From Mediterranea massiliensis (GTDB taxonomy: Bacteria > Bacteroidota > Bacteroidia > Bacteroidales > Bacteroidaceae), in the NCBI GenBank assembly GCA_958402075.1, contig CATXSD010000043.1, positions 1-19,804 of the forward strand: a stretch of DNA of 19,804 bases. The letters are read 5' to 3'. The notes beneath the pieces were generated by a model. The model ran no database searches, was not told the origin of the DNA, and saw only the letters and a program-made list of their open reading frames with translations. Position numbers and translations under genes: made by a program. The first letter of the stretch is position 1, and every line of letters begins with the position of its first letter. Below, one piece after another: positions 7,153-14,397 of the stretch.

Positions 7153-7911
7153 ATGGAGACAAAACCTATGAATGAGAACGTAGCCTTGGTAACGGGGGCT
7201 GCTATGGGCATTGGCCTGGCTTGTGCCGAGGCTTTTGCAAAAGCTGGTTACATGACAGTGATGGCCGATCTGAAGGAGCCGGTTGAACAGGCTGTACGCT
7301 TGGCGAATGAAGGTTGTCGGGTACGGGCTTATGCTTGTGACGTATCCGATGGACGGGCTGTGAAGCAGATGATTGAGCAGATAGCCGCCGATTACGGACG
7401 GCTGGATGCCGCATTGAACAATGCAGGTATACAGACGCCCCAACGTCCGATGGCAGAGATTACCGATGAAGAGTTTCAACGTACGGTGGATGTCGACTTT
7501 TGCGGAGTATGGAATTGCATGCGCTACGAGATTCGGCAAATGCTCAAGCAGGGGAAAGGGGCAATAGTCAACACCTCGTCGCAGGGAGGGGTGACAGGTT
7601 TCCCCGGCCAGGCAGCTTATATTGCCTGCAAACATGCGGTTATCGGGTTGACGCGTACGGCGGCCATAGATTATGCTGCACAGGGTATTCGAATCAATGC
7701 GGTGTGTCCGGGTGTCATTCGGACGCCCATGGCCGAGGAATTGCTGCGTCGCAATCCGGCTTTGGAGCATGAACTGGTGCGCGACATTCCGGCCGGGCGT
7801 ATGGGATACCCAGAGGAGATTGCCAACGCCGTGTTGTGGTTGTGCAGTCCTCAGGCAAGTTTTGTTGACGGTCATGCCTTGCTGGTGGACGGTGCCTTTA
7901 CGATTCATTGA
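7153..7911 (+). CDS. Short-chain dehydrogenase/reductase (classical SDR)
   Basis: This is an NAD(P)-dependent oxidoreductase of 252 residues from ATG 7153; a GTG at 7147 is a less likely start. The Rossmann motif TGAAMGIG is at 14-21, and Asp39 at the end of the second strand (MADL) suggests NAD(H) preference. NNAG is at 89-92. The catalytic Ser143, Tyr156 and Lys160 are in NTSSQGG and YIACK. CPGVIRTPM at 185-193 and LLVDGAFT near the C-terminus are also typical. It has no export signal, unlike the next two genes, so it is cytoplasmic. It is first in a likely operon; the reductase gene starts 24 nt after its stop. The substrate cannot be told from sequence; sugar, steroid and short alcohol dehydrogenases all share this layout. 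Confidence 0.9.
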   Translation: METKPMNENVALVTGAAMGIGLACAEAFAKAGYMTVMADLKEPVEQAVRLANEGCRVRAYACDVSDGRAVKQMIEQIAADYGRLDAALNNAGIQTPQRPMAEITDEEFQRTVDVDFCGVWNCMRYEIRQMLKQGKGAIVNTSSQGGVTGFPGQAAYIACKHAVIGLTRTAAIDYAAQGIRINAVCPGVIRTPMAEELLRRNPALEHELVRDIPAGRMGYPEEIANAVLWLCSPQASFVDGHALLVDGAFTIH

Positions 7912-7935
7912 TTACACAATATCATTCAAACGGAA

Positions 7936-9102
7936 ATGGATATGGCAGAGAAAGATGGAGTCAGCCGCCGTGGATTTCTGAAGACGGCGGTTACGGTCGG
8001 TGCGGCTTTGACGATGGCACCGGCTTTTGGGAAAGTGAGAATGGCTACAGGGGAAGTTGCACGGATGCGGCAGGCAGGACGGCCACAGGGGGTACAGGTC
8101 ACCGCCCGCCGGACTTTGGGTACCGGGCAGGCAGCTTTTGAAGTTTCGGCCCTGGGTTTGGGGCTGATGGGTATGACTTACAACCGCAGCTGGCATCCCG
8201 ACAAACAACAATGCATCCGCCTGATAGCGGAAGCGGTAGAGCGAGGAGTGACACTGTTTGATACAGCCATCGTTTACGGTCCGTTGAACAACGAAATGCT
8301 GGCCGGAGAAGCCCTCGAATCATTCAGAGGAAGGGTGAACGTTACGACCAAATTCGGCCATGAGATAGTGGACGGCAAGGCGACCGGCAGGCAGGACAGC
8401 CGTCCCGAAACCATCCGCCGCTATTGCGAGGAGTCGTTGAAACGATTGCGGGTCGACTCCATCGCCTTGTTTTACCAGCACCGGTTCGACCCGGATGTGG
8501 CGGTGGAGGAGGTTGCAGGGACCATTCAGGACTTGATAAAGGAGGGAAAGGTGCAACGGTGGGGTATGTGTGAAGTCAGTGCAGAGACCATCCGGCGGGC
8601 GCATGCCGTCTGTCCGCTTACCGCCATACAGAGCGAATATCATCTGATGCACAGGCTGGTAGAGGAGAACGGCGTATTGGATGTCTGTCGGGAATTGGGC
8701 ATCGGCTTCGTACCCTACAGCCCGATGAACCGCGGCTTCCTGGGCGGATGTATCAACGAGTACACACGCTTCGACCCACAGAACGACAATCGCCAGACGC
8801 TTCCCCGCTTTACTCCCGTCGCTATCCGTGCCAATACGCGCATTGTTGATGTGCTTCAACAATTCGGACGGACACGGGGCATGACTTCCGCACAAGTGGC
8901 ATTGGGGTGGTTATTGCAGAAGGCGCCGTGGATAGTGCCCATTCCCGGCACTACGAAATTGTCTCATCTGGAGGAAAACCTGCGCTCACTGGATTTCAAA
9001 CTGGATACAGGAGAGTGGAAAGAACTGCAAGAGGCGGTTGCCGCCATCCCCGTGACAGGCGACCGTTATAATGCAGAACAGCAGAGGCAGGTGGGCTTTT
9101 GA
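7936..9102 (+). CDS. Aldo/keto reductase with twin-arginine-type signal
   Basis: This 388-residue protein begins with a Tat-like signal: SRRGFLK at 10-16, a hydrophobic stretch TAVTVGAALTMAPAFG at 17-32, then a linker. From about residue 58 it is an aldo/keto reductase barrel with the catalytic tetrad Asp109, Tyr114 (TLFDTAIVYGP), Lys139 (VTTKFG) and His182 (FYQHRFD). The cofactor-binding end contains VPIPGTTKLSHLEENL at 334-349. Members reduce aldehydes and ketones with NADPH. It is probably co-transcribed with the dehydrogenase 24 nt upstream and followed by a flavodoxin-like gene. If the signal works, the enzyme folds with its cofactor and is exported; I cannot see whether this organism has a Tat system. 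If it does not, the leader may be a relic. The substrate is unknown. Confidence 0.9.
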   Translation: MDMAEKDGVSRRGFLKTAVTVGAALTMAPAFGKVRMATGEVARMRQAGRPQGVQVTARRTLGTGQAAFEVSALGLGLMGMTYNRSWHPDKQQCIRLIAEAVERGVTLFDTAIVYGPLNNEMLAGEALESFRGRVNVTTKFGHEIVDGKATGRQDSRPETIRRYCEESLKRLRVDSIALFYQHRFDPDVAVEEVAGTIQDLIKEGKVQRWGMCEVSAETIRRAHAVCPLTAIQSEYHLMHRLVEENGVLDVCRELGIGFVPYSPMNRGFLGGCINEYTRFDPQNDNRQTLPRFTPVAIRANTRIVDVLQQFGRTRGMTSAQVALGWLLQKAPWIVPIPGTTKLSHLEENLRSLDFKLDTGEWKELQEAVAAIPVTGDRYNAEQQRQVGF

Positions 9103-9167
9103 AGCGATGCTGTAATTGGGGGCATATTCTCCGTAATACGGGTCGCCCATCGTATTTGCGTTTTTCC

Positions 9168-9175
9168 TACTTTTG
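9168..9175 (+). promoter_or_regulatory. Possible -7 box for the flavodoxin gene
   Basis: TACTTTTG (9168-9175) matches TAnnTTTG and would start transcripts near 9182, about 27 nt before ATG 9209. No -33 TTTG lies at the right distance. The inverted repeat CCGTA-A-TACGG (9131-9141) sits about where an upstream factor could bind. The 106-nt gap after the reductase makes a separate promoter reasonable. Confidence 0.4.
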
Positions 9176-9208
9176 TACAGTATTTATAACCATAGACTCA
9201 ATGATGAT

Positions 9209-9775
9209 ATGAAACAACTGTTATTTGCATTCACCCTGCTCTGCGGCATGAGCTTCGCGGCGTGTGCCCAGGGCCAAAACAATCGGACAATGAAAGAATC
9301 TTCCAACGTGTTGGTTGCCTATTTCTCGGCAACCGGAACTACTGCCCGTGCGGCTCAGACGCTGGCGCGGGTGACGGGTGGCGAGCTCTTTGCCATCGTT
9401 CCCCAAGAAACTTATACGAGTGCCGACCTCGACTGGCACGACAAGCAGTCGAGGAGTTCGGTCGAGATGAATGATCCGAAGGCGCGCCCCGCCCTGAAGG
9501 GGAAGAAGGAGGGCATGGACGGATACGACGTCGTGTTCATCGGTTATCCCATCTGGTGGGATGCGGCTCCGCGCATCATCAACACCTTTATCGAGAGCCA
9601 CAGCTTGAAAGGAAAGAGGTTGATACCCTTTGCCACGTCGGGCGGAAGCGGCATTGCGCAGAGCGTGAAGGCCTTGCGGAAGCAGTATCCTGACCTGAAG
9701 TGGGAGGACGGCCGCCTGCTCAATCGGGCAGGAGAGGCCGATGTACGCCGCTGGACGGAGCAGTTGGGGCTTTGA
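9209..9775 (+). CDS. Flavodoxin-family protein with lipoprotein signal
   Basis: The protein has 188 residues from ATG 9209, the start that gives a compact signal peptide (MKQLLFAFTLLCGMSFAAC, candidate lipid Cys19). The upstream in-frame TTG at 9173 lies within the -7 box. After a short linker the flavodoxin fold begins at LVAYFSATGTTARAAQTLA, where SATGTT is the FMN phosphate-binding loop. GYDVVFIGYPIWWDAAPRIINTF follows, with the W residues that usually stack on the flavin, then FATSGGSGI. It resembles the flavodoxin_4 type common in Bacteroidetes. It would carry electrons or reduce quinone-like compounds through FMN. An exported, lipid-anchored flavodoxin next to a Tat-signal reductase suggests an envelope redox pair. 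A strong terminator follows at 9823-9861. Confidence 0.87.
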   Translation: MKQLLFAFTLLCGMSFAACAQGQNNRTMKESSNVLVAYFSATGTTARAAQTLARVTGGELFAIVPQETYTSADLDWHDKQSRSSVEMNDPKARPALKGKKEGMDGYDVVFIGYPIWWDAAPRIINTFIESHSLKGKRLIPFATSGGSGIAQSVKALRKQYPDLKWEDGRLLNRAGEADVRRWTEQLGL

Positions 9776-9822
9776 CGGTCGCAGACGTCCTGTCGGTAAA
9801 ACGGGCTTTGTGCTTGACAAAT

Positions 9823-9861
9823 GGAGGGGAAAAGCGCCTTTGCGCTTACTCCTCCTTTTTT
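9823..9861 (+). terminator. Rho-independent terminator after the flavodoxin gene
   Basis: The outer arms GGAGGGG (9823-9829) and CTCCTCC (9849-9855) enclose an inner helix AAGCGC/GCGCTT (9832-9837 with 9842-9847) and a 4-nt loop. TTTTTT follows at 9856-9861. This closes the redox cluster 47 nt after the flavodoxin stop. Confidence 0.85.
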
Positions 9862-10004
9862 CGTTCGGGCGGAAATAGCGGGGAATGAGAGGTGGAAACC
9901 ATGTTTTGGGGACAGAAAGCAGACGTTTTGCACAGACATTGTACGTTTCCGGCCGTCAGGTTGCAGGTCCCGTAGCGGAAGATTGTATGAAATGGAAGAG
10001 AAAA

Positions 10005-10060
10005 AAGGATGTTTTCTGCTCCGAAAAGCATTGTTTTCGTCTGGCGGAAGCATTGTTTTC
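10005..10060. repeat. Three short direct repeats with about 22-bp period
   Basis: AAGCATTGTTTTC occurs exactly at 10026-10038 and 10048-10060. A degenerate copy, AAGGATGTTTTC, is at 10005-10016. Starts are 21 and 22 bp apart. The spacers differ (TGCTCCGAA and GTCTGGCGG). The period is not a multiple of three, so coding repetition is unlikely. Confidence 0.6.
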
Positions 10061-10082
10061 TCCTCGATGAGGCTTTGCGGCC

Positions 10083-10103
10083 GCCCGTTCGGGGCTTTTT
10101 TCT
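10083..10103 (+). terminator. Intrinsic terminator candidate in the intergenic region
   Basis: GCCC (10083-10086) pairs with GGGC (10091-10095 region) around a short GTTCG loop, directly followed by CTTTTTTC. There is no gene upstream for it to serve, because the flavodoxin transcript already meets a stronger terminator at 9861. It may end a small RNA transcribed from about 9900-10000. Confidence 0.45.
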
Positions 10104-10358
10104 GCTGGTTGAAATGTAAGGATTTCGATAACGTGCTGTACGAGAACGGATAAGCCCCTACGCGCTTCGTCCGTTGGAATCGGCCCTTCCTTCGGTCCGA
10201 AACAGGCGATTCTCAGGCCGTTTGTTTTGCAAAATGTCAAAATGTCAAGGCCGTCTGCGGTCGAAGTTCGGAGGGCGTCGCAGGCCTTTGGGGCGGAGCG
10301 GTTGCGGGGCGGCAAATGTTTTTCTTCTCTAAAACAGCGCTTTTCTCCACTTTTTTTG

Positions 10359-10366
10359 TAATTTTG
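10359..10366 (+). promoter_or_regulatory. -7 promoter box upstream of ileS
   Basis: TAATTTTG is a perfect TAnnTTTG match. No TTTG lies 20 nt upstream; the region is T-rich (10341-10357). Transcription would start near 10373 and give a leader of about 90 nt before ATG 10464, long for this window. Confidence 0.5.
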
Positions 10367-10387
10367 CAGCCTTAAAACAGGAGGTGT

Positions 10388-10416
10388 GGCCCCAAGCGTC
10401 CGAAGCGGGCGTGGCC
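10388..10416 (+). promoter_or_regulatory. Potential structured leader hairpin of ileS mRNA
   Basis: GGCC (10388-10391) pairs with GGCC (10413-10416), and GCGTCC (10396-10401) with GGGCGT (10407-10412) around a GAAGC loop, leaving a CCAA bulge. It lies inside the predicted ileS leader. I see no T-box or other known riboswitch motif, so a regulatory role is only a suggestion. Confidence 0.25.
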
Positions 10417-10463
10417 GAAGGCTTCCGACAAGCAACGTTCAAAGTAAAAACAAGAATAAAACC

Positions 10464-13400
10464 ATGGGTAAATTTGCCGAACATTCAAAGTTTAATCTAT
10501 CGGAAATCAACAAGGAAGTGTTGAAGAAGTGGGACGAAAACCAGGTTTTCGCCAAGAGTATGACAGAACGTGAAGGATGTCCTTCCTTCGTATTCTTCGA
10601 AGGACCTCCCTCGGCCAACGGTATGCCGGGCATTCACCACGTCATGGCTCGTACCATCAAGGACATCTTCTGCCGCTACAAGACGATGAAGGGCTTCCAG
10701 GTGAAGCGCAAGGCCGGATGGGATACGCACGGACTCCCCGTGGAGCTGGGCGTGGAGAAGGCACTGGGCATCACGAAGGAAGACATCGGCAAGACCATTT
10801 CCGTGGCCGACTACAACGCCGCCTGCCGCAAGGACGTGATGAAGTTCACGAAGGAGTGGGAGGACCTGACGCACAAGATGGGCTACTGGGTGGACATGAA
10901 AGACCCTTACATCACCTACGATAACCGCTACATCGAGACCCTCTGGTGGCTGCTGAAGCAGCTCTACAAGAAGGGCCTGCTCTATAAAGGCTATACCATC
11001 CAGCCCTATTCGCCCGCCGCAGGTACGGGACTGAGCTCGCACGAGCTGAACCAGCCCGGCTGCTACCGCGACGTGAAGGACCTGACGGTGGTAGGCCAGT
11101 TCAAGATGAAGAACCCGAAGCCCGAAATGGCAGAGTGGGGTACACCTTACTTCATCGCCTGGACCACCACGCCCTGGACCTTGCCCAGCAACACGGCCCT
11201 CTGCGTCGGCCCGAAGATTGATTACGTGGCCGTGCAGACCTACAACGGCTATACGGGCGAGAAGATGACCGTCGTGCTGGCCAAGCCGTTGCTCTACACC
11301 CACTTCAACAAGAAGGCCGAAGGCCTGGCGCTGGAGGATTACAAGCCCGGCGACAAGCTGGTTCCCTTCAAGGTGGTAGGCGAGTACAAGGGTACGGACC
11401 TCGTGGGCATGGAGTACGAACAGCTCATTCCTTGGGTAAAGCCCACCGAGCTGGACAAGGACGGCAACTGGCAGGATGCTTCGGCCAAGGCCTTCCGCGT
11501 CATCCCCGGCGACTATGTGACGACCGAGGACGGTACGGGTATCGTGCACATCGCCCCGACCTTCGGTGCCGACGATGCCAACGTGGCACGTGCGGCCGGC
11601 ATCCCCTCGCTGTTCATGATCAACAAGCGCGGCGAGACCCGCCCCATGGTGGACCTCACGGGCAAGTTCTACCTGCTGGACGAGCTGGACGAGCGCTTCG
11701 TCAAGGAGTGTGTCAACGTAGACCTTTACAAGGAGTACGAAGGCCGCTGGGTGAAGAATGCCTACGATCCGCAATTCACCGTCGACGGCAAGTACGACGA
11801 GAAGGCCGCCCAGGCAGCCGAGTCGCTCGACTTCTACATCTGCATGATGATGAAAGCCGCCAACCAGGCCTTCAAGATAGAGAAGCATGTGCACAACTAT
11901 CCGCACTGCTGGCGCACAGACAAGCCGGTGCTCTACTATCCGCTGGACAGCTGGTTCATCCGCAGCACCGCCTGCAAGGAGCGCATGATGGAGTTGAACA
12001 AGACCATCAACTGGAAGCCCGAGTCAACGGGTACGGGACGCTTCGGCAAGTGGCTCGAGAACCTGAACGACTGGAACCTGAGCCGTTCGCGCTACTGGGG
12101 TACTCCGCTGCCCATCTGGCGCACCGAGGACGGCACGGAAGAGAAGTGCATCGAATCCGTGGAAGAGCTCTACAACGAAGTGGAGAAGTCCGTGGCCGCC
12201 GGCCTCATGAAGAGCAATCCCTACAAGGACAAAGGCTTCGTGCCGGGCGAATATACGAAAGAAAACTATGACAAGATAGACCTGCACCGCCCCTACGTGG
12301 ACGACATCATCCTCGTGTCGAAGGACGGCAAACCCATGAAGCGCGAAACCGACCTGATCGACGTATGGTTCGACTCCGGCTCCATGCCCTATGCGCAGAT
12401 ACACTATCCGTTCGAGAACAAGGAGCTGCTGGACAGCCATCAGGTATATCCTGCCGACTTCATCGCCGAAGGCGTCGACCAGACGCGCGGCTGGTTCTTC
12501 ACGCTCCATGCCATCGCCACGATGGTGTTCGACAGCGTGGCCTACAAGGCCGTCATCTCCAATGGTCTGGTGCTCGACAAGAACGGCAACAAGATGTCCA
12601 AGCGACTGGGCAATGCCGTCGATCCCTTCTCGACCATCGAGAAGTACGGTTCCGACCCCTTGCGCTGGTACATGATTACCAACTCCTCGCCGTGGGACAA
12701 CCTGAAGTTCGACGTCGAAGGTGTGGAGGAAGTGCGCCGCAAGTTCTTCGGCACCTTATATAATACGTATTCCTTCTTCGCCCTCTATGCCAATGTCGAC
12801 GGTTTCGAATACAAGGAAGCCGACGTACCCATGGAGAAGCGCCCCGAGATAGACCGCTGGATTCTGTCCCTGCTCAACACGCTGGTGAAGAACGTGGATG
12901 CCTGCTACAACGACTACGAGCCCACCAAGGCTGGCCGTCTGATATCCGACTTTGTCAACGACAACCTGTCCAACTGGTATGTGCGCCTCAACCGCAAACG
13001 CTTCTGGGGCGGCGGCATGACCGAAGACAAGCTCTCGGCTTATCAGACCCTCTATACCTGCCTCGAGACGGTGGCCAAGCTGATGGCGCCCATTGCACCG
13101 TTCTATGCCGACATGCTCTACGGCGACCTGATTGCCGTGACCGGCCGTGACCAGGTGGTTTCCGTCCACCTCGCCAAGTTCCCCGTCTGCGACGAGACAT
13201 TGGTCAACGCCGAACTCGAAGCCCGCATGCAGGTGGCTCAGGACATCACGTCCATGGTATTGGCCCTGCGCCGCAAGGTGAACATCAAAGTACGCCAGCC
13301 GCTTCAGTGCATCATGATTCCCGTGGTGGACGAAGAGCAGCGTGCCCACATCGAAGCCGTGAAGGCGCTCATCATGAACGAGGTGAACGTGAAGGAAATC

Positions 13401-13952
13401 AAGTTTGTCGACGGAGCCGCCGGCGTACTGGTGAAGCGCGTGAAGTGCGACTTCAAGAAGCTGGGCCCGAAGTTCGGCAAGCAGATGAAGGCCGTGGCCG
13501 CCGTTGTAGCAGAAATGTCACAGGAAGCCATCGCCGAGCTGGAGAAGAACGGCCGCTACACCTTCCATCTGGACGGTGCGGAAGCTGTCGTCGAGGCCTC
13601 CGATGTCGAGATTTTCAGCGAAGACATCCCCGGCTGGCTGGTGGCCAACGAAGGCCGACTGACTGTGGCACTGGAAGTTACCGTCACCGAGGAACTGCGT
13701 CGCGAAGGTGTGGCCCGCGAACTGGTGAACCGCATTCAGAATATCCGCAAGTCCAGTGGCTTTGAGATAACCGACAAAATAAATGTCACATTGTCTAAAA
13801 ATACACAGACAGATGATGCGGTGAATGAATATAAAGACTATATTTGCAACCAAGTTCTGGCAACCTCGCTCACGTTGGCCGATGAAGTGAAGGACGGCAC
13901 CGAGCTGAACTTCGACGACTTCTCGCTCTTCGTGAAGGTTGAAAAGAACTGA
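10464..13952 (+). CDS. ileS: Isoleucyl-tRNA synthetase with GIHH variant of the HIGH motif
   Basis: This class Ia synthetase of 1162 residues charges tRNA-Ile with isoleucine in the cytoplasm. ATG 10464 starts MGKFAEHSKFNLSEINKEVL; an in-frame GTG at 10386 would start inside the leader and is rejected. The catalytic signature near residues 56-59 is GIHH (PSANGMPGIHHVMART) rather than HIGH, and KMSKR is at 710-714 (GNKMSKRLGNAVDP). The editing domain (about 190-400) includes AWTTTPWTLPSNTALCVG and EDGTGIVHIAPTFGADD. WFDSGSMPYAQ and GVDQTRGWFFTLH mark the second catalytic half. The length and variant motif fit a type 2 (eukaryote-like) IleRS, a group known for mupirocin tolerance. Codon use is highly biased except for an AT-rich patch at about 13765-13860. 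It probably heads the ileS-dksA-lspA region. Confidence 0.96.
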   Translation: MGKFAEHSKFNLSEINKEVLKKWDENQVFAKSMTEREGCPSFVFFEGPPSANGMPGIHHVMARTIKDIFCRYKTMKGFQVKRKAGWDTHGLPVELGVEKALGITKEDIGKTISVADYNAACRKDVMKFTKEWEDLTHKMGYWVDMKDPYITYDNRYIETLWWLLKQLYKKGLLYKGYTIQPYSPAAGTGLSSHELNQPGCYRDVKDLTVVGQFKMKNPKPEMAEWGTPYFIAWTTTPWTLPSNTALCVGPKIDYVAVQTYNGYTGEKMTVVLAKPLLYTHFNKKAEGLALEDYKPGDKLVPFKVVGEYKGTDLVGMEYEQLIPWVKPTELDKDGNWQDASAKAFRVIPGDYVTTEDGTGIVHIAPTFGADDANVARAAGIPSLFMINKRGETRPMVDLTGKFYLLDELDERFVKECVNVDLYKEYEGRWVKNAYDPQFTVDGKYDEKAAQAAESLDFYICMMMKAANQAFKIEKHVHNYPHCWRTDKPVLYYPLDSWFIRSTACKERMMELNKTINWKPESTGTGRFGKWLENLNDWNLSRSRYWGTPLPIWRTEDGTEEKCIESVEELYNEVEKSVAAGLMKSNPYKDKGFVPGEYTKENYDKIDLHRPYVDDIILVSKDGKPMKRETDLIDVWFDSGSMPYAQIHYPFENKELLDSHQVYPADFIAEGVDQTRGWFFTLHAIATMVFDSVAYKAVISNGLVLDKNGNKMSKRLGNAVDPFSTIEKYGSDPLRWYMITNSSPWDNLKFDVEGVEEVRRKFFGTLYNTYSFFALYANVDGFEYKEADVPMEKRPEIDRWILSLLNTLVKNVDACYNDYEPTKAGRLISDFVNDNLSNWYVRLNRKRFWGGGMTEDKLSAYQTLYTCLETVAKLMAPIAPFYADMLYGDLIAVTGRDQVVSVHLAKFPVCDETLVNAELEARMQVAQDITSMVLALRRKVNIKVRQPLQCIMIPVVDEEQRAHIEAVKALIMNEVNVKEIKFVDGAAGVLVKRVKCDFKKLGPKFGKQMKAVAAVVAEMSQEAIAELEKNGRYTFHLDGAEAVVEASDVEIFSEDIPGWLVANEGRLTVALEVTVTEELRREGVARELVNRIQNIRKSSGFEITDKINVTLSKNTQTDDAVNEYKDYICNQVLATSLTLADEVKDGTELNFDDFSLFVKVEKN

Positions 13953-14005
13953 GAGAGAATGGAAAAGATAATTTAATACCGAACAAACTAAACGCATTTA
14001 CAATT

Positions 14006-14386
14006 ATGGCAGAAAAGACAAGATACTCGGATGCAGAATTGGAAGAATTTCGCGCCATTATTTTGGAGAAGCTGGAGTTGGCGCAACGCGACTATGAATT
14101 GCTGAAAGCCAGCCTGACCGGTGCCGACGGAAATGATACCGACGATACCTCACCTACATATAAGGTATTGGAAGAAGGTGCCAACACCTTGTCGAAGGAA
14201 GAAACGACCCGCCTGGCCCAGCGTCAGCTGAAGTTCATCCAGGGACTTCAGGCTGCTTTGGTGCGCATTGAGAACAAGACGTACGGCATTTGCCGCGAGA
14301 CCGGCAAGCTGATTCCGAAGGAACGCCTGCGTGCCGTGCCTCATGCCACCTTGAGCATCGAGGCCAAGAACAGTGGCAAGAAGTAA
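14006..14386 (+). CDS. DksA/TraR-family regulator with degenerate zinc finger
   Basis: This small protein (126 residues) follows ileS by 53 nt. Residues 8-90 predict two long helices around a short acidic turn (GADGNDTDDTSP, 39-50), as in the DksA coiled coil that enters the RNA polymerase secondary channel. The C-terminal part YGICRETGKLIPKERLRAVPHATLS corresponds to the DksA zinc-finger segment. Of the four zinc-binding positions only Cys96 is Cys; the others are Thr99, Ser117 and Ala120. Bacterial DksA variants without a full cysteine set exist (P. aeruginosa DksA2), so the protein may work without zinc. It may modulate transcription with ppGpp, which is inference from family. No dksA symbol is assigned because orthology is not certain. 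A strong hairpin follows. Confidence 0.85.
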   Translation: MAEKTRYSDAELEEFRAIILEKLELAQRDYELLKASLTGADGNDTDDTSPTYKVLEEGANTLSKEETTRLAQRQLKFIQGLQAALVRIENKTYGICRETGKLIPKERLRAVPHATLSIEAKNSGKK

Positions 14387-14397
14387 TAGGGAACAGA

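Larger units (their letters stand above)
9776..10463. other. Long intergenic region before ileS (688 nt, no convincing gene)
   Basis: Open frames here, such as a 159-codon minus-strand frame at 9956-10435, lack any recognisable domain, have low-complexity basic composition and would cross the ileS promoter. What can be supported is: a terminator at 9823-9861, short direct repeats at 10005-10060, a hairpin plus T run at 10083-10103, an imperfect hairpin at 10144-10174 (AACGGA/TCCGTT arms), a tandem AAAATGTC at 10231-10246, and the ileS promoter and leader from 10359. A 27-codon frame at 9987-10070 precedes the second terminator, but its repeats change frame, so coding is doubtful. An unannotated small RNA is possible. 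Confidence 0.5.

Noticed and set aside
7084..7908. 274-codon minus-strand frame opposite the SDR gene
   Set aside because: The sense protein has all SDR motifs. The antisense frame has no recognisable family and would cover the operator-promoter region.
9987..10070. 27-codon frame (MKWKRKKDVFC...) just before a terminator hairpin
   Set aside because: No promoter is convincing and the 22-bp DNA repeats inside it shift frame, so selection on protein is not suggested. Kept only as a remark.
9956..10435. 159-codon minus-strand frame in the intergenic region before ileS
   Set aside because: Composition is basic and low in complexity, it spans two short repeats and the ileS promoter, and it shows no signal, domain or operon context.
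10386..10463. GTG-started extension of ileS by 26 residues
   Set aside because: It would start about 13 nt after the predicted transcript start, within a possible leader hairpin, and adds a basic segment not expected for IleRS. ATG 10464 begins the usual N-terminus.
10497..11906. 469-codon minus-strand frame inside ileS
   Set aside because: It is fully antisense to a certain tRNA synthetase and has the same reversed-codon composition as the other antisense frames.
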